Shown one piece after another: positions 17,366 to 29,618 of a stretch of 64,000 nucleotides of DNA; the first letter of the stretch is position 1, and the number at the start of each line of letters is the position of its first letter. The notes under the pieces are model-generated. The model ran no database searches. It worked only from the letters and a program-made list of their open reading frames with translations, and was not told the origin of the DNA. The position numbers and the translations under genes are program-made. The DNA comes from Streptomyces roseus (GTDB taxonomy: Bacteria > Actinomycetota > Actinomycetes > Streptomycetales > Streptomycetaceae). Location of the stretch: assembly GCF_001044425.1 (NCBI RefSeq), contig NZ_LFML01000049.1, forward strand, positions 1 through 64,000, given 5' to 3'.

Positions 17366-19534
17366 ATGCGGCCCGTATCGAAGATCGAACGCACGGTGGC
17401 GCCTTTCGAGGTCGTCAGCCCCTACCAGCCCAGCGGCGACCAGCCGGCGGCCATCGCCGAGCTGGAAAAGCGCATCCGTGCAGGTGAGAAGGATGTCGTC
17501 CTGCTGGGCGCGACCGGCACCGGCAAGTCGGCGACCACTGCCTGGATGATCGAGAAGCTCCAGCGCCCCACGCTCGTGATGGCGCCGAACAAGACGCTCG
17601 CCGCCCAGCTGGCGAACGAGTTCCGCGAGCTCCTTCCGAACAACGCCGTCGAGTACTTCGTGTCGTACTACGACTACTACCAGCCCGAGGCTTACGTACC
17701 GCAGTCGGACACTTACATCGAGAAGGACTCCTCGATCAACGAGGAGGTGGAGCGGCTGCGCCACTCCGCGACCAACTCGCTCCTCACCCGGCGCGACGTG
17801 ATCGTCGTCGCCTCCGTGTCCTGCATCTACGGCCTCGGCACCCCGCAGGAGTACGTCGACCGGATGGTCCCCCTCAAGGTCGGCGAGGAGATGGACCGGG
17901 ACCAGCTGCTGCGCCGCTTCGTCGACATCCAGTACACGCGCAACGACGTGGCCTTCACCCGCGGCACCTTCCGCGTGCGCGGGGACACCATCGAGATCTT
18001 CCCGGTCTACGAGGAACTGGCCGTCCGCATCGAGATGTTCGGCGACGAGATCGAGGCCCTCTCCACCCTGCACCCGCTGACCGGCGAGGTCATCAGCGAG
18101 GACCGCGAGCTGTACGTCTTCCCCGCCAGCCACTACGTCGCCGGCCCCGAGCGCATGGAAAAGGCGGTCCGCGGCATCGAGGCGGAGCTGACCGAGCGCC
18201 TCGCCGAGCTGGAGAAGCAGGGCAAGATGCTGGAGGCCCAGCGGCTGCGCATGCGCACCACGTACGACCTGGAGATGATGCGCCAGATCGGCTCCTGCTC
18301 CGGCATCGAGAACTACTCGCTGCACATGGACGACCGCGAGCCCGGCTCCGCGCCCAACACCCTCATCGACTACTTCCCCGAGGACTTCCTCCTCGTCATC
18401 GACGAGTCGCACGTCACCGTGCCCCAGATCGGCGCCATGTACGAGGGTGACGCCTCGCGCAAGCGGACCCTGGTCGACCACGGTTTCCGGCTGCCCTCCG
18501 CCCTCGACAACCGGCCGCTGAAGTGGGAAGAGTTCCAGGAGCGCATCGGCCAGACGGTCTACCTGTCGGCAACCCCCGGCAAGTACGAGCTCTCCCGGGG
18601 CGACGGCTTCGTCGAGCAGATCATCCGCCCCACCGGCCTCATCGACCCCGAGGTCGTGGTCAAGCCCACCGAGGGACAGATCGACGACCTCGTCCACGAG
18701 ATCCGCCAGCGGGTGGAGAAGGACGAGCGCGTCCTGGTCACCACCCTCACCAAGAAGATGGCCGAGGACCTCACGGACTACTTCCTGGAGCTCGGCATCC
18801 AGGTGCGCTACCTGCACAGCGACGTCGACACGCTGCGCCGCATCGAGCTGCTGCGCGAGCTGCGCGCCGGCGAGTACGACGTCCTGGTCGGCATCAACCT
18901 GCTGCGCGAGGGCCTCGACCTGCCCGAGGTCTCGCTGGTGGCGATCCTCGACGCCGACAAGGAGGGCTTCCTGCGCTCCGGGACCTCCCTGATCCAGACC
19001 ATCGGCCGCGCGGCGCGCAACGTCTCCGGCCAGGTCCACATGTACGCGGACAAGATGACCCCGGCGATGGAGAAGGCCATCGAGGAGACCAACCGGCGCC
19101 GGGAGAAGCAGATCGCGTACAACACGGCGAACGGGATCGACCCGCAGCCGCTGCGCAAGAAGATCAACGACATCGTCGCCACCATCGCCCGCGAGGAGCT
19201 GGACACCGAACAGCTGCTCGGCACCGGGTACCGCCAGGCGAAGGACGGCAAGGCCGCCAAGGCTCCCGTGCCGTCGCTCGGCGTGGTCAAGGCGGGCCAG
19301 GTCACCGTGGGCGGCAAGCAGGTCAAGGGCGCCAAGGCGGCCAGGGCGGCCAAGGACGCCGCGGTGCTGACGGACCGTCCGGCCGAGGAACTGGCCGCGC
19401 TCATCGAGCAGATGACCGAGCGGATGCGGGGGGCCGCCGCCGAGCTCCAGTTCGAGGTCGCGGCCCGGATCCGCGACGAGGTGGGCGAGCTGAAGAAGGA
19501 GCTGCGACAGATGAGGGAAGCGGGCCTCGCCTGA
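17366..19534 (+). CDS. uvrB: UvrABC system protein B
   Basis: UvrB is the damage-verification helicase of nucleotide excision repair, loaded by UvrA and nicked upon by UvrC. The 722-residue protein is full length. Walker A GATGTGKS is at about 48-55, and the beta-hairpin that clamps DNA is [12 protein letters not shown] (about 101-112). Further motifs are [19 protein letters not shown] and a C-terminal UVR motif ([17 protein letters not shown]) that contacts UvrC. A Lys/Ala-rich insert (about 630-665) precedes the UVR motif. ATG 17366 is chosen because it sits 6 nt after a TACGGT -10 box and gives the usual N-terminus. uvrA and uvrC lie within 20 kb. Confidence 0.97.
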   Translation: MRPVSKIERTVAPFEVVSPYQPSGDQPAAIAELEKRIRAGEKDVVLLGATGTGKSATTAWMIEKLQRPTLVMAPNKTLAAQLANEFRELLPNNAVEYFVSYYDYYQPEAYVPQSDTYIEKDSSINEEVERLRHSATNSLLTRRDVIVVASVSCIYGLGTPQEYVDRMVPLKVGEEMDRDQLLRRFVDIQYTRNDVAFTRGTFRVRGDTIEIFPVYEELAVRIEMFGDEIEALSTLHPLTGEVISEDRELYVFPASHYVAGPERMEKAVRGIEAELTERLAELEKQGKMLEAQRLRMRTTYDLEMMRQIGSCSGIENYSLHMDDREPGSAPNTLIDYFPEDFLLVIDESHVTVPQIGAMYEGDASRKRTLVDHGFRLPSALDNRPLKWEEFQERIGQTVYLSATPGKYELSRGDGFVEQIIRPTGLIDPEVVVKPTEGQIDDLVHEIRQRVEKDERVLVTTLTKKMAEDLTDYFLELGIQVRYLHSDVDTLRRIELLRELRAGEYDVLVGINLLREGLDLPEVSLVAILDADKEGFLRSGTSLIQTIGRAARNVSGQVHMYADKMTPAMEKAIEETNRRREKQIAYNTANGIDPQPLRKKINDIVATIAREELDTEQLLGTGYRQAKDGKAAKAPVPSLGVVKAGQVTVGGKQVKGAKAARAAKDAAVLTDRPAEELAALIEQMTERMRGAAAELQFEVAARIRDEVGELKKELRQMREAGLA

Positions 19535-19620
19535 CCCGGAGCCGGTCAGTAGGGTTGGCCGCAGCCGCAGGTACACATGCGCACCCACATCGGGGGCGGG
19601 CTAGGGAGAGGGGACAGCGC

Positions 19621-20199
19621 GTGACGGTCAACATGACCAAGGGTCAGGCCATCAGTCTGCAGAAGCAGGACGGGGGCACGCTGACCGCGGTCCGGATGGG
19701 CCTCGGCTGGCAGGCCGCCAAGCGCCGCGGACTGTTCGGCTCGCGGACCCGGGAGATCGACCTGGACGCGTCGGCGGTGCTCTTCGCCGACAAGCAGCCG
19801 GTGGACGTGGTGTTCTTCCGCCACCTGCAGAGCGACGACGGCTCGGTCCGGCACACCGGTGACAACCTCGTCGGCGGCGCCGGCCAGGGCGGGGACGACG
19901 AGTCGATCCTCGTCGACCTCCAGCGCGTGCCGGTCCACATCGACCAGATCGTCTTCACGGTGAACTCGTTCACCGGCCAGACGTTCCAGGAGGTGCAGAA
20001 CGCGTTCTGCCGCATCGTCGACGAGACCAACGGCCAGGAGCTGGCGCGCTACACGCTGGACGGCGGGGGCCAGTACACCGCGCAGATCATGGCGAAGGTG
20101 TCGCGCGTGGGCGGCGGCTGGCAGATGACGGCCCTCGGCAACCCGGCCAACGGCCGCACCTTCCAGGACCTGATGCCGGCGATCCTGCCGCACCTGTAA
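19621..20199 (+). CDS. TerD-family stress protein
   Basis: A 192-residue TerD-domain protein, a calcium-binding fold found in tellurite and general stress loci. Seen are TKGQAISLQK, VRMGLGWQA near the start, IDLDASAVLFA (about 43-53), the acidic metal site GDNLVGGAGQGGDDESILVDL (about 80-100), then VFTVNSF and FCRIVDETNGQELARY. GTG 19621 has GGGAGAGGGG about 6 nt upstream. It is followed by a hairpin and then a second, larger TerD-like gene on the same strand. Confidence 0.93.
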   Translation: MTVNMTKGQAISLQKQDGGTLTAVRMGLGWQAAKRRGLFGSRTREIDLDASAVLFADKQPVDVVFFRHLQSDDGSVRHTGDNLVGGAGQGGDDESILVDLQRVPVHIDQIVFTVNSFTGQTFQEVQNAFCRIVDETNGQELARYTLDGGGQYTAQIMAKVSRVGGGWQMTALGNPANGRTFQDLMPAILPHL

Positions 20200-20217
20200 G
20201 CGGCAGCGGGCTCGGCC

Positions 20218-20242
20218 GCGGGCGCGCGAGCGGCGCGCCCGC
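20218..20242 (+). terminator. Hairpin after the terD-like gene
   Basis: GCGGGCGCGC (20218-20227) pairs with GCGCGCCCGC (20233-20242) around loop GAGCG, 18 bp after the stop. An A-rich run with three AACAG units follows (about 20255-20272). It could terminate or only attenuate transcription into the next TerD-like gene. Confidence 0.6.
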
Positions 20243-20306
20243 GCAGAACCGAGCAAAACAGAACAGAACAGAGCGGACGAGCAAGGGCACGGGGGAGGGC
20301 TGCAGG

Positions 20307-22298
20307 ATGACGGCCGAGTTGGTCCGGGGGCAGAACCACCCCGTGTCCCAGGCGCGGGTGGAGATCAGGGTCTCGGCGGGTACGCCCGTACTGGCCCTGG
20401 TCTCGGCCTGCGACGACGCGGGCCGGCTGGCCGCCCCCGACGCGGTGGCCCACCCCGGCGCCAGTGGCCTGCCCGGAGTGCAGGTGCCGGAGGCCGTGGC
20501 GGGCGAGCACCGCATCGCCGTCGACCTCGACGCCGTCGCGCCCGCCGTGCACCGGCTCGGGGTGGTCCTCGTCCTGCCTCCCGGCGGACCGGCCCGCTTC
20601 GGCGCGGTCCCCGCCTCGTACGTGGCGGTCGCCGACCCGGAGGGCGCCGAGCTCGCCGGGTACACGCTGACCGGCCTGGACGCCGAGACCGCCGTGGTGG
20701 CCCTGGAGTTCTACCGGCGCCAGGGCGGCTGGAAGGTCCGCGCCGTGGGCCAGGGGTACGCCGACGGGCTCGGCGCGCTGCTCGCCGACGCCGGGCTGGA
20801 CGGGCCCGCCGCCACCGCCCTGGCAGCGGTGGCCACCGGGCTGGTGCCCTCCGGCGACATCACCCTGGCCGCCCTGCCGACGGCGGCCCCGCCGACCGTT
20901 CCGCACGGCCTGAGGGCCCCGCAGGACGCGGCGGCCGCGACCGCCGCGCCGTCGCCCCCCTCGCCCCCACCGGCCCCGGAGCCGCTCCCCGCCGCCGGTG
21001 CCCCGTACCCGGGCGGCCCCGCGGCCGCCCCCGGTTCCTCGTCCGCCGACACCGTCGGCGGCCCGCCCACCATCGACTACGCCCACCCGCGCCGCCGCCG
21101 CACGACCACGGAGCCCCCCGAGCCCGGCCCCCGCGCCGTCCCCTCCCCGGAGGCGGACCGGCCCCCCGCCCCCGTCGCGGGCGACGCGAGCGGCTGGTCC
21201 CTGGAGGAGCGGCTCTACAACCAGGTCTGGGGCATGTTCGAGGACCTCGCCCGGACCGTGGCGGCCTACCGCAGCGCCTGCGACTTCGCCGAGTCCCGGA
21301 TGGACCGCGAGCTCGACGACGCGCTGTCCGACCCCCGGCTGCGTCTCGCGGGCACCGCCAACGCCGCCCGCGACGCGGCCCGCGCCCGCCACGACGAGCT
21401 CGTCGCCCAGGCCAAGGCCGTGCTCGACCGGGACCTCGCCCAGCTGATCGCCGAGTCCGAGGTGGTCGAACCCGCGCTGCCGGCCGCGTACGCCCGCTGG
21501 GCCAACCCCGTCTGGCACGGGCACGGGGTCCCCGAGGAGGCCCCGCTGGCCCTGCGCCTCGGCGACCTGCACCTGCCCGAGCGGCCCGACCTGCGCATCC
21601 CGATGCTGGTGCGGGCCCCGCTGGAGCGCGGGCTGTGGATCGACAACGGCCGCACCGGCTCCGAGGCCGCGATGACCATGGACACCGACCGGTTGCGCCG
21701 GGCCGCCATGGACATGGCGGTCGCCCACGCGGTCCGGCTGCTCGCCGTCCACCCCGGCGACCGGTTCTCCGTGCACGTCATCGACGCGGCCGGGGCGGGA
21801 GCCGCCTCGCTGGCGCCGCTCGTCGCGGCCGGGGTGCTGGCCGGGCCGCCCGCCGCCGGGGCCGCCGGGGTCACCCGGACCCTGGAGGTGCTGACCCGCC
21901 GGGTGGACCTCGTACAGATGGCCGTGCGGGCCGGGGCGCCCGAGGAGCTGCCGCCCGACGTGGACGTCGCCGACCAGCTGCTGATCGTGCACGACTTCCC
22001 GCACGGGTTCGACGACCGGGCCGTCACCCGGCTGCGCTACCTGGCCGACGAGGGTCCGGCGGTCGGCGTGCACCTGCTGATGGTGGCGGACCGCGACGAG
22101 GCCTCGGCGTACGGGCCGCTGCTGGATCCGCTGTGGCGCTCGCTGATGCGCCTGTCGCCGGTGCCGGACAACCACCTCGCCGACCCGTGGGTGGGCCACG
22201 CCTGGACCTTCGAGCCCGACCTGCCGCCGCGGGGCAGCCGGGTCCTGGAGCAGACCATCGACCGGATCGCCGCCGCCCGGCGCGATGCCCGCCCATGA
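20307..22298 (+). CDS. TerD domain fused to FtsK/HerA-like domain without P-loop
   Basis: A 663-residue protein. Residues about 1-175 resemble a TerD domain (VAVADPEGAELAGYTL, TAVVALEFYRRQGGWKVRAVGQGYADGLGALLADAG). A Pro/Ala linker (about 190-285) follows, then a helical segment (about 290-390, YNQVWGMFEDLARTVAAYRS, ARDAARARHDELVAQAKAVLD). The C-terminal about 250 residues look like an additional-strand ATPase: FSVHVIDAAG, LEVLTRRVDLVQ, LLIVHDFPHGFDDRAV and VGVHLLMVADRDEA. Where a P-loop would be, GLWIDNGRTGSEAAM (about 441-455) lacks GK[ST]. It may be a structural partner in stress signalling. ATG 20307 has GGGGGAGGG 7 nt upstream. Confidence 0.75.
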   Translation: MTAELVRGQNHPVSQARVEIRVSAGTPVLALVSACDDAGRLAAPDAVAHPGASGLPGVQVPEAVAGEHRIAVDLDAVAPAVHRLGVVLVLPPGGPARFGAVPASYVAVADPEGAELAGYTLTGLDAETAVVALEFYRRQGGWKVRAVGQGYADGLGALLADAGLDGPAATALAAVATGLVPSGDITLAALPTAAPPTVPHGLRAPQDAAAATAAPSPPSPPPAPEPLPAAGAPYPGGPAAAPGSSSADTVGGPPTIDYAHPRRRRTTTEPPEPGPRAVPSPEADRPPAPVAGDASGWSLEERLYNQVWGMFEDLARTVAAYRSACDFAESRMDRELDDALSDPRLRLAGTANAARDAARARHDELVAQAKAVLDRDLAQLIAESEVVEPALPAAYARWANPVWHGHGVPEEAPLALRLGDLHLPERPDLRIPMLVRAPLERGLWIDNGRTGSEAAMTMDTDRLRRAAMDMAVAHAVRLLAVHPGDRFSVHVIDAAGAGAASLAPLVAAGVLAGPPAAGAAGVTRTLEVLTRRVDLVQMAVRAGAPEELPPDVDVADQLLIVHDFPHGFDDRAVTRLRYLADEGPAVGVHLLMVADRDEASAYGPLLDPLWRSLMRLSPVPDNHLADPWVGHAWTFEPDLPPRGSRVLEQTIDRIAAARRDARP

Positions 22299-22352
22299 CC
22301 TTTCCTTGGTCTTTCCTTTACCTTTGGCCGCTCCGACGGGTACCCTGAGCAC

Positions 22353-22537
22353 GCGGAGGGGAGTATTCCTGCTTTCCTGCTACGGCGTACCCGTCAATAC
22401 GGACCACTTCGGCTGTGTGCAACGCAGCCGGTCCCGGGGCGCCGGCCCACGGCCTCCAGGCCGCCCGGGTGGAAGAGACCTCCGGCAGCGATGACGCTGA
22501 CATGTGTGCTGAGCCATCTGCCGGAGGCGATTGAACA
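22353..22537 (+). promoter_or_regulatory. yybP-ykoY (Mn2+) riboswitch and RBS-sequestering platform of terC
   Basis: The leader has the hallmarks of this manganese-sensing RNA. GGAGGGGAGTA (22355-22365) is the conserved 5' P1/L1 strand, CCGTCAATACGG (22391-22402) the L3-like segment, and GGAAGAGACCTCC (22471-22483) the 3' strand. P1 would be CGGAGG (22354-22359) with CCTCCG (22479-22484). The same 3' strand, CCTCCGGCAG (22479-22488), is also perfectly complementary to CTGCCGGAGG (22518-22527), which contains the terC ribosome site GGAGG. So P1 formation should free the ribosome site and raise translation. The switch logic is inferred from base pairing. Confidence 0.85.
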
Positions 22538-23521
22538 GTGGACGTTTCGTGGACCCTCTGGGCGCTGACCATCCTCGGTCTGTGCCTCCTCATCGGCGCC
22601 GATTTCTTCATCGGCCGCAAACCCCATGACGTATCGATCAAGGAAGCGGGCACCTGGACGGTCGTCTGGATCGTCCTCGCCGCGCTCTTCGGCCTCGGCC
22701 TGTGGTTCTTCGGCAACGGCCAGGCCTCGCAGGAGTTCTTCGCGGGCTTCATCACCGAGAAGTCCCTGAGCGTCGACAACCTCTTCGTCTTCGTCCTGAT
22801 CATGGCGAAGTTCGCGGTGCCCTCCCACCTCCAGCAGCGCGTTCTGCTGGTGGGCGTGCTGATCGCCCTCGTGCTGCGCGCGATCTTCATCGCCGCCGGC
22901 GCGGCCATCATCGCCAGCTTCTCGTGGGTCTTCTACATCTTCGGCGCGTTCTTGATCTACACCGCCTGGAAGCTGATCCAGGAGGCGCGCAAGGACGAGG
23001 ACGAGGAGGAGTTCGAGGAGAACCGCCTCCTCAAGAGCGTCGAGAAGAGGTTCGGCGTCGCCGACAAGTACCACGGCACCAAGCTCTTCATCGAGAGCAA
23101 CGGCAAGCGCGTCCTGACCCCCCTGATGGTCGTCATGCTCGCCATCGGCACCACCGACGTGCTGTTCGCCCTGGACTCGATCCCCGCGATCTTCGGTCTC
23201 ACGCAGGACCCGTACATCGTCTTCACGGCCAACGCCTTCGCCCTGATGGGGCTGCGCCAGCTGTACTTCCTCATCGGCGGCCTGCTCAAGAAGCTGGTCC
23301 ACCTCAGCTACGGTCTGTCCATCATCCTCGGCTTCATCGGCGTCAAGCTGGTGCTGCACGCCCTGCACGAGTCCGGACTGCACGTCCCGGTCGTCTCGAT
23401 CCCGGTCTCCCTCGGCGTCATCTGCGGTGTCCTCGTGATCACCACGATCACCAGCCTGATCGCCTCGAAGAAGCAGGCGGCCGCCGAGGCCGCCGCCCGC
23501 CCGGAGAGCATCGACGCCTAG
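22538..23521 (+). CDS. TerC-family membrane protein (probable Mn2+ exporter)
   Basis: A 327-residue integral membrane protein of the TerC/Alx family with about nine hydrophobic helices. Family motifs include IGADFFIGRKPHD (about 19-31), EFFAGFITEKSLSVDNLFVFVLI (about 67-89) and TDVLFALDSIPAIFGLTQDPYIVFTANAFALMGLR (about 205-240), whose acidic residues in membrane helices bind metal. A charged loop DEDEEEFEE sits mid-protein. Alx/YkoY relatives export manganese and are controlled by yybP-ykoY riboswitches; the same control is visible here. GTG 22538 lies 10 nt after GGAGG. A hairpin terminator follows. Confidence 0.92.
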   Translation: MDVSWTLWALTILGLCLLIGADFFIGRKPHDVSIKEAGTWTVVWIVLAALFGLGLWFFGNGQASQEFFAGFITEKSLSVDNLFVFVLIMAKFAVPSHLQQRVLLVGVLIALVLRAIFIAAGAAIIASFSWVFYIFGAFLIYTAWKLIQEARKDEDEEEFEENRLLKSVEKRFGVADKYHGTKLFIESNGKRVLTPLMVVMLAIGTTDVLFALDSIPAIFGLTQDPYIVFTANAFALMGLRQLYFLIGGLLKKLVHLSYGLSIILGFIGVKLVLHALHESGLHVPVVSIPVSLGVICGVLVITTITSLIASKKQAAAEAAARPESIDA

Positions 23522-23557
23522 GGACCGACCCCGGTGGGGGCCACGGGCCCCCGGGGC

Positions 23558-24925
23558 CTACGCGGGGGCGGCCGCTTCGGCCGCCCCCTTTCCCGTACCC
23601 GTGCCCGTCCGCGCCCGTACGACCGCCGGGTTCGTCTCCGGCAGCAGCGCGAAGCAGACCAGGCTCAGCAGGGCGATCCCGCTCAGGTACAGGGCGACGC
23701 CCCACGGCGGCCCGGAGCCGGCTGCCAGCGCCGTCGCCACGACCGGGGTCAGCGCCCCGCCCAGCACCCCGCCCAGGTTGTAGCCGACGGCGGCGCCCGT
23801 GCAGCGGATCCGCGGGGCGTACAGCTCCGGCACGTACGCGCCGACCACGGCGAACATCGTCACCATCCCCAGCAGCCCGCCGAGGCAGCCCAGCGTCATC
23901 AGCAGCGGGTCCGCCGTCCGCAGCAGCGCGACGAACGGGAACATCCACACCAGGCACATCGCACTGCCGATCAGGCACAGCGGCCGCCGCCCGTACCGGT
24001 CGCCGAGCACCGCCACCACCGGGGTCAGCGTGCCCTTGAGGGCGACGGCCGCCATGATGCAGGCCAGCATCACCGTGCGGTCGACCTTGAGGTGCTCCGT
24101 GGCGTACGCGAGGGACCAGGTGGTGACCGAGTAGAAGACCGCGTACCCGGCGGACAGCGCCCCGCCGGTCAGCAGGACCAGCCGCCAGTGCCCGCGTACG
24201 ACCTCGGTCAGCGGGGCGTCGGAGCGCCTGCCGGTCTCCGCGAGGGCGCGGAACTGCGGGGTCTCCTCCACGGAGCGGCGCAGCCAGAGCCCGGCGAGGG
24301 CCAGTACCCCGGCCGCCCAGAACGGCACGCGCCAGCCCCAGGACGTGAACTGCGCGTCGGTCAGCGCCGCGGACAGGGTCAGGATCATGCCGTTGGCCAG
24401 CAGGAATCCCAGCGGCGGGCCCACCTGCGGGAAGCTGGCCCACAGCCCGCGCCGCTGCTCGGGGGCGTGCTCGGCGGTCAGCAGGGCCGCTCCGCCCCAT
24501 TCGCCGCCGAGGCCGAGCCCCTGGAGGAAGCGCAGGACGAGCAGCAGCAGGGGCGCCGCCGCGCCGATCGTCGCGTACGTGGGCACGCAGCCCACGGCGA
24601 CCGTGGCGAGGCCGGTGAGCAGCAGGGAGCCGAGCAGGACCGGGCGGCGGCCGTAGCGGTCGCCGATGTGGCCGAAGACGACCGAGCCCAGCGGGCGGGC
24701 GAGGAAGCCGACGCCGAAGGTGCCGAAGGCGGCGAGGGTCCCGGCGAGCGGGGAGAAGGACGGGAAGAACAGCGGGCCGAGCACGAGGGCCGCGGCCGTG
24801 CCGTAGACGAAGAAGTCGTAGAACTCGATGGCGGTCCCGGCGAGCGAGGCCATCGCCAGCCGCAGCATCGAGGGCGGCCGGGGAACCGCTCGCCGGGGGA
24901 GGGCGGGGGAGGGGTCTTGTTGCAT
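23558..24925 (-). CDS. MFS transporter, metabolite:H+ symporter type
   Basis: A 455-residue, 12-helix transporter of the MHS subfamily (shikimate, proline/betaine, alpha-ketoglutarate uptake). Seen are GTAIEFYDFFVYGTAAAL in helix 1 (about 30-47), the loop motif GHIGDRYGRRPVLLGSL (about 83-99), RFLQGLGLGGEWGGAALLTAEHAP (about 130-153, the MHS signature) and a second-half loop LGDRYGRRPLCLIG. Uptake of an organic acid or compatible solute is likely; the exact substrate is not readable. Start ATG 24925 lies after a G-rich stretch (GGGGAGGGG, about 13 nt upstream), also near a weak TAGTTG box. Confidence 0.88.
   Translation of the reverse strand: MQQDPSPALPRRAVPRPPSMLRLAMASLAGTAIEFYDFFVYGTAAALVLGPLFFPSFSPLAGTLAAFGTFGVGFLARPLGSVVFGHIGDRYGRRPVLLGSLLLTGLATVAVGCVPTYATIGAAAPLLLLVLRFLQGLGLGGEWGGAALLTAEHAPEQRRGLWASFPQVGPPLGFLLANGMILTLSAALTDAQFTSWGWRVPFWAAGVLALAGLWLRRSVEETPQFRALAETGRRSDAPLTEVVRGHWRLVLLTGGALSAGYAVFYSVTTWSLAYATEHLKVDRTVMLACIMAAVALKGTLTPVVAVLGDRYGRRPLCLIGSAMCLVWMFPFVALLRTADPLLMTLGCLGGLLGMVTMFAVVGAYVPELYAPRIRCTGAAVGYNLGGVLGGALTPVVATALAAGSGPPWGVALYLSGIALLSLVCFALLPETNPAVVRARTGTGTGKGAAEAAAPA
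23564..23588 (+). terminator. terC terminator inside the MFS 3' end
   Basis: GGGGGCGGCCG (23564-23574) pairs with CGGCCGCCCCC (23578-23588) around a 3-nt loop, followed by TTT. It is 42 bp past the terC stop and falls within the last codons of the convergent MFS gene, so that gene's Ala-rich end is partly shaped by it. Confidence 0.75.
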
Positions 24926-25036
24926 GGTGCAGCAACTACCCCTCCCCGCACCCCCAGGACGTGCGTTCGGGCATCTTCGACCGGAAGGAGTGCTTCCTGT
25001 CGCGGTGTTGACCGGGACCGCGCGCGGGAGCGCTCG

Positions 25037-25693
25037 CTACCAGCCGCGCTCGCGCCATTCGGCCAGATGCGGCCGCTCGGCGCCGAGCGTGGTGTCGTTG
25101 CCGTGGCCCGGGTAGACCCAGGTCTCGTCCGGCAGCTGCTCGAAGATCTTGTGCTGGACGTCGTCGATCAGCTGCTCGAAGGCCTTCGGGTCGCCCCACG
25201 TGTTGCCGACGCCGCCCGGGAAGAGGCAGTCGCCGGTGAAGACGTGCGCGTGCCCGTGCGGGTCGTCGTAGATGAGGGCGATCGAGCCGGGGGTGTGGCC
25301 GACCAGGTGGCGGGCGGTCAGTGTGACCCGGCCGACCGTGACCGTGTCCCCGTCAGCGACCAGGACGTCGGTGGCCACCGGGATGCCCTCGGCGTCGTGG
25401 ACGCCCGCGTACGTACGGGCCCCGGTCGCCTCGACGACCTCGGCGAGGGCGCCCCAGTGGTCGCCGTGCCGGTGGGTGGTGACGACGGAGGCGATGCCGT
25501 CGTCACCGATCAGGTTCAGCAGGGTCGCCGCATCGGCCGCCGCGTCGATCAGCAGCTGCTCGTCGGTGGCCCGGCAGCGCAGCAGGTACGCGTTGTTGTT
25601 CATGGGGCCCACCGCGACCTTGGAAATCATCAGGTCCGGGAGTTCGTGCACGTCGGCCGGACCGCCGACCTTGACTGCTCCGCTGTACGTCAT
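25037..25693 (-). CDS. MBL-fold metallo-hydrolase
   Basis: A 218-residue metallo-beta-lactamase-fold hydrolase of the glyoxalase II-like group. The metal motif is THRHGDHWG (about 72-80), with further ligands in LVGHTPGS (about 109-116), FTGDCLFPGGVGNT (about 131-144) and the C-terminal YPGHGNDTTLGAE (about 193-205). Substrate could be a thioester, possibly a mycothiol conjugate given the neighbouring mycothiol-dependent enzyme; this is inference. Only 9 bp separate it from the upstream gene, whose stop codon lies inside its TAGGAT -10 box. Confidence 0.9.
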   Translation of the reverse strand: MTYSGAVKVGGPADVHELPDLMISKVAVGPMNNNAYLLRCRATDEQLLIDAAADAATLLNLIGDDGIASVVTTHRHGDHWGALAEVVEATGARTYAGVHDAEGIPVATDVLVADGDTVTVGRVTLTARHLVGHTPGSIALIYDDPHGHAHVFTGDCLFPGGVGNTWGDPKAFEQLIDDVQHKIFEQLPDETWVYPGHGNDTTLGAERPHLAEWRERGW

Positions 25694-25699
25694 GTCCTG

Positions 25700-25705
25700 A
25701 TCCTA
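25700..25705 (-). promoter_or_regulatory. -10 box of the MBL gene, overlapping the upstream stop codon
   Basis: On the minus strand TAGGAT ends 6 nt before ATG 25693; its TAG is the stop codon of the preceding gene. A leaderless transcript is expected. Confidence 0.5.
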
Positions 25706-26401
25706 GAGCGGGGGAAGGGCCGGCAGGGGGCCGCCGACGACGGTGAGGTGCGCGCCCCGGTCCCCGCGGCCGGCCAGCCAGCCGAGGAGCTCGGCGCCGG
25801 TGCCCAGGAGGGTGACCGGTCCGCCCTCGGAGCCGCCGGTGTGCCAGGTGGCGCCGTCGCCGTCGCCCGCGATCTGGAGGGTCACCGGGGGTACGTCCGG
25901 GCGTCCGGACCAGCGGTCCGCGAGGAAGGCGATCTCGCGGGCGGTGAACTCCGCCGGCAGGTCGGAGAGCTCGTAGCCGATGTTCAGGTCGACGTGGTGC
26001 AGCTCGACCTCGACGAGGCGGCGGAACGGCACGTTCGAGGCGAGGTCGGTGACCCCGTTGCGCAGCTCGACGGTGCGCGACCAGTCCTGGTCGCGCTCCG
26101 TCTGGGCGAGGAAGCCCGCGTGGGTGGCGCGCAGGTCCGCGAGCTGGTCCTCCAGCGGGCGCGGGGCGTCGCGCTCGATGTCCGAGTCGCGCGCCTCGGC
26201 GCTCTCGTACATCGGGCGGCCGGTGAAGACGTTGACGAGGGCGTCCGCGTTGCGCGCCAGGTGGGCGAGCACGTGGCCGCGGCTCCAACCGGGCAGATGT
26301 GACTCTTCGCGCAGGGCTGCGTTGTCCAGTTTCGCGACAGCGGTCAGCATTCGGTCCGTGGCTTCACGTACAGAGTGCAGGTCGTGCACATGATCAGTCA
26401 T
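25703..26401 (-). CDS. Mycothiol-dependent maleylpyruvate isomerase-family enzyme
   Basis: A 232-residue DinB/MDMPI-fold protein. The N-terminal four-helix domain carries the metal-binding histidines: HLPGWSRGHVLAHLARNADAL (about 35-55) and VEVELHHVDLNIGYEL (about 130-145), where the H...E..H-H-D pattern is typical. The C-terminal beta domain ends in a Gly/Pro-rich tail. Family members use mycothiol, the actinobacterial thiol, to isomerise or detoxify; the substrate is unknown. It lies just upstream of a metallo-hydrolase on the same strand. ATG 26401 is 7 nt after TAGGCT. Confidence 0.88.
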   Translation of the reverse strand: MTDHVHDLHSVREATDRMLTAVAKLDNAALREESHLPGWSRGHVLAHLARNADALVNVFTGRPMYESAEARDSDIERDAPRPLEDQLADLRATHAGFLAQTERDQDWSRTVELRNGVTDLASNVPFRRLVEVELHHVDLNIGYELSDLPAEFTAREIAFLADRWSGRPDVPPVTLQIAGDGDGATWHTGGSEGGPVTLLGTGAELLGWLAGRGDRGAHLTVVGGPLPALPPL

Positions 26402-26408
26402 GGATCCG

Positions 26409-26414
26409 AGCCTA
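26409..26414 (-). promoter_or_regulatory. -10 box of the mycothiol-enzyme gene, leaderless type
   Basis: On the minus strand TAGGCT ends 7 nt before ATG 26401 and no ribosome site is visible. Confidence 0.5.
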
Positions 26415-26598
26415 GTGCCGCGCGGCCGTGCCCACACGAACGGGTGAACCCGTCTGCCGAGTGCCGTAAATCGAATGCGCGTGCTATACGCTCGAAGTCC
26501 AAGTTCTTCTCCATCGCAGAGGCGCCCGCCCAGCCACCCGTACGCTGGACAGTCGGGGGCCCCGTGCCCCCGCTCTCTCAAGAAAGGTGCGGACCGGC

Positions 26599-29601
<3,003 letters not shown>

Positions 29602-29618
29602 GCGCGCGGAGCCGTACC

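Noticed and set aside
14024..19588. 1854-codon minus-strand frame covering MFS, GDPD and uvrB
   Set aside because: Only its last 435 codons are a real gene (the MFS transporter). The rest is antisense to GDPD in another frame and to uvrB, without domain signals.
20255..20272. AACAG triplicate between the two TerD-type genes
   Set aside because: It is three short units in an A-rich spacer with no sign of array structure or conservation.
26490..26515. LexA/SOS box before uvrA
   Set aside because: TCGAAGTCCAAGTTCT looks similar to CGAAC-N4-GTTCG, but the half-sites are one base too far apart and one is imperfect.
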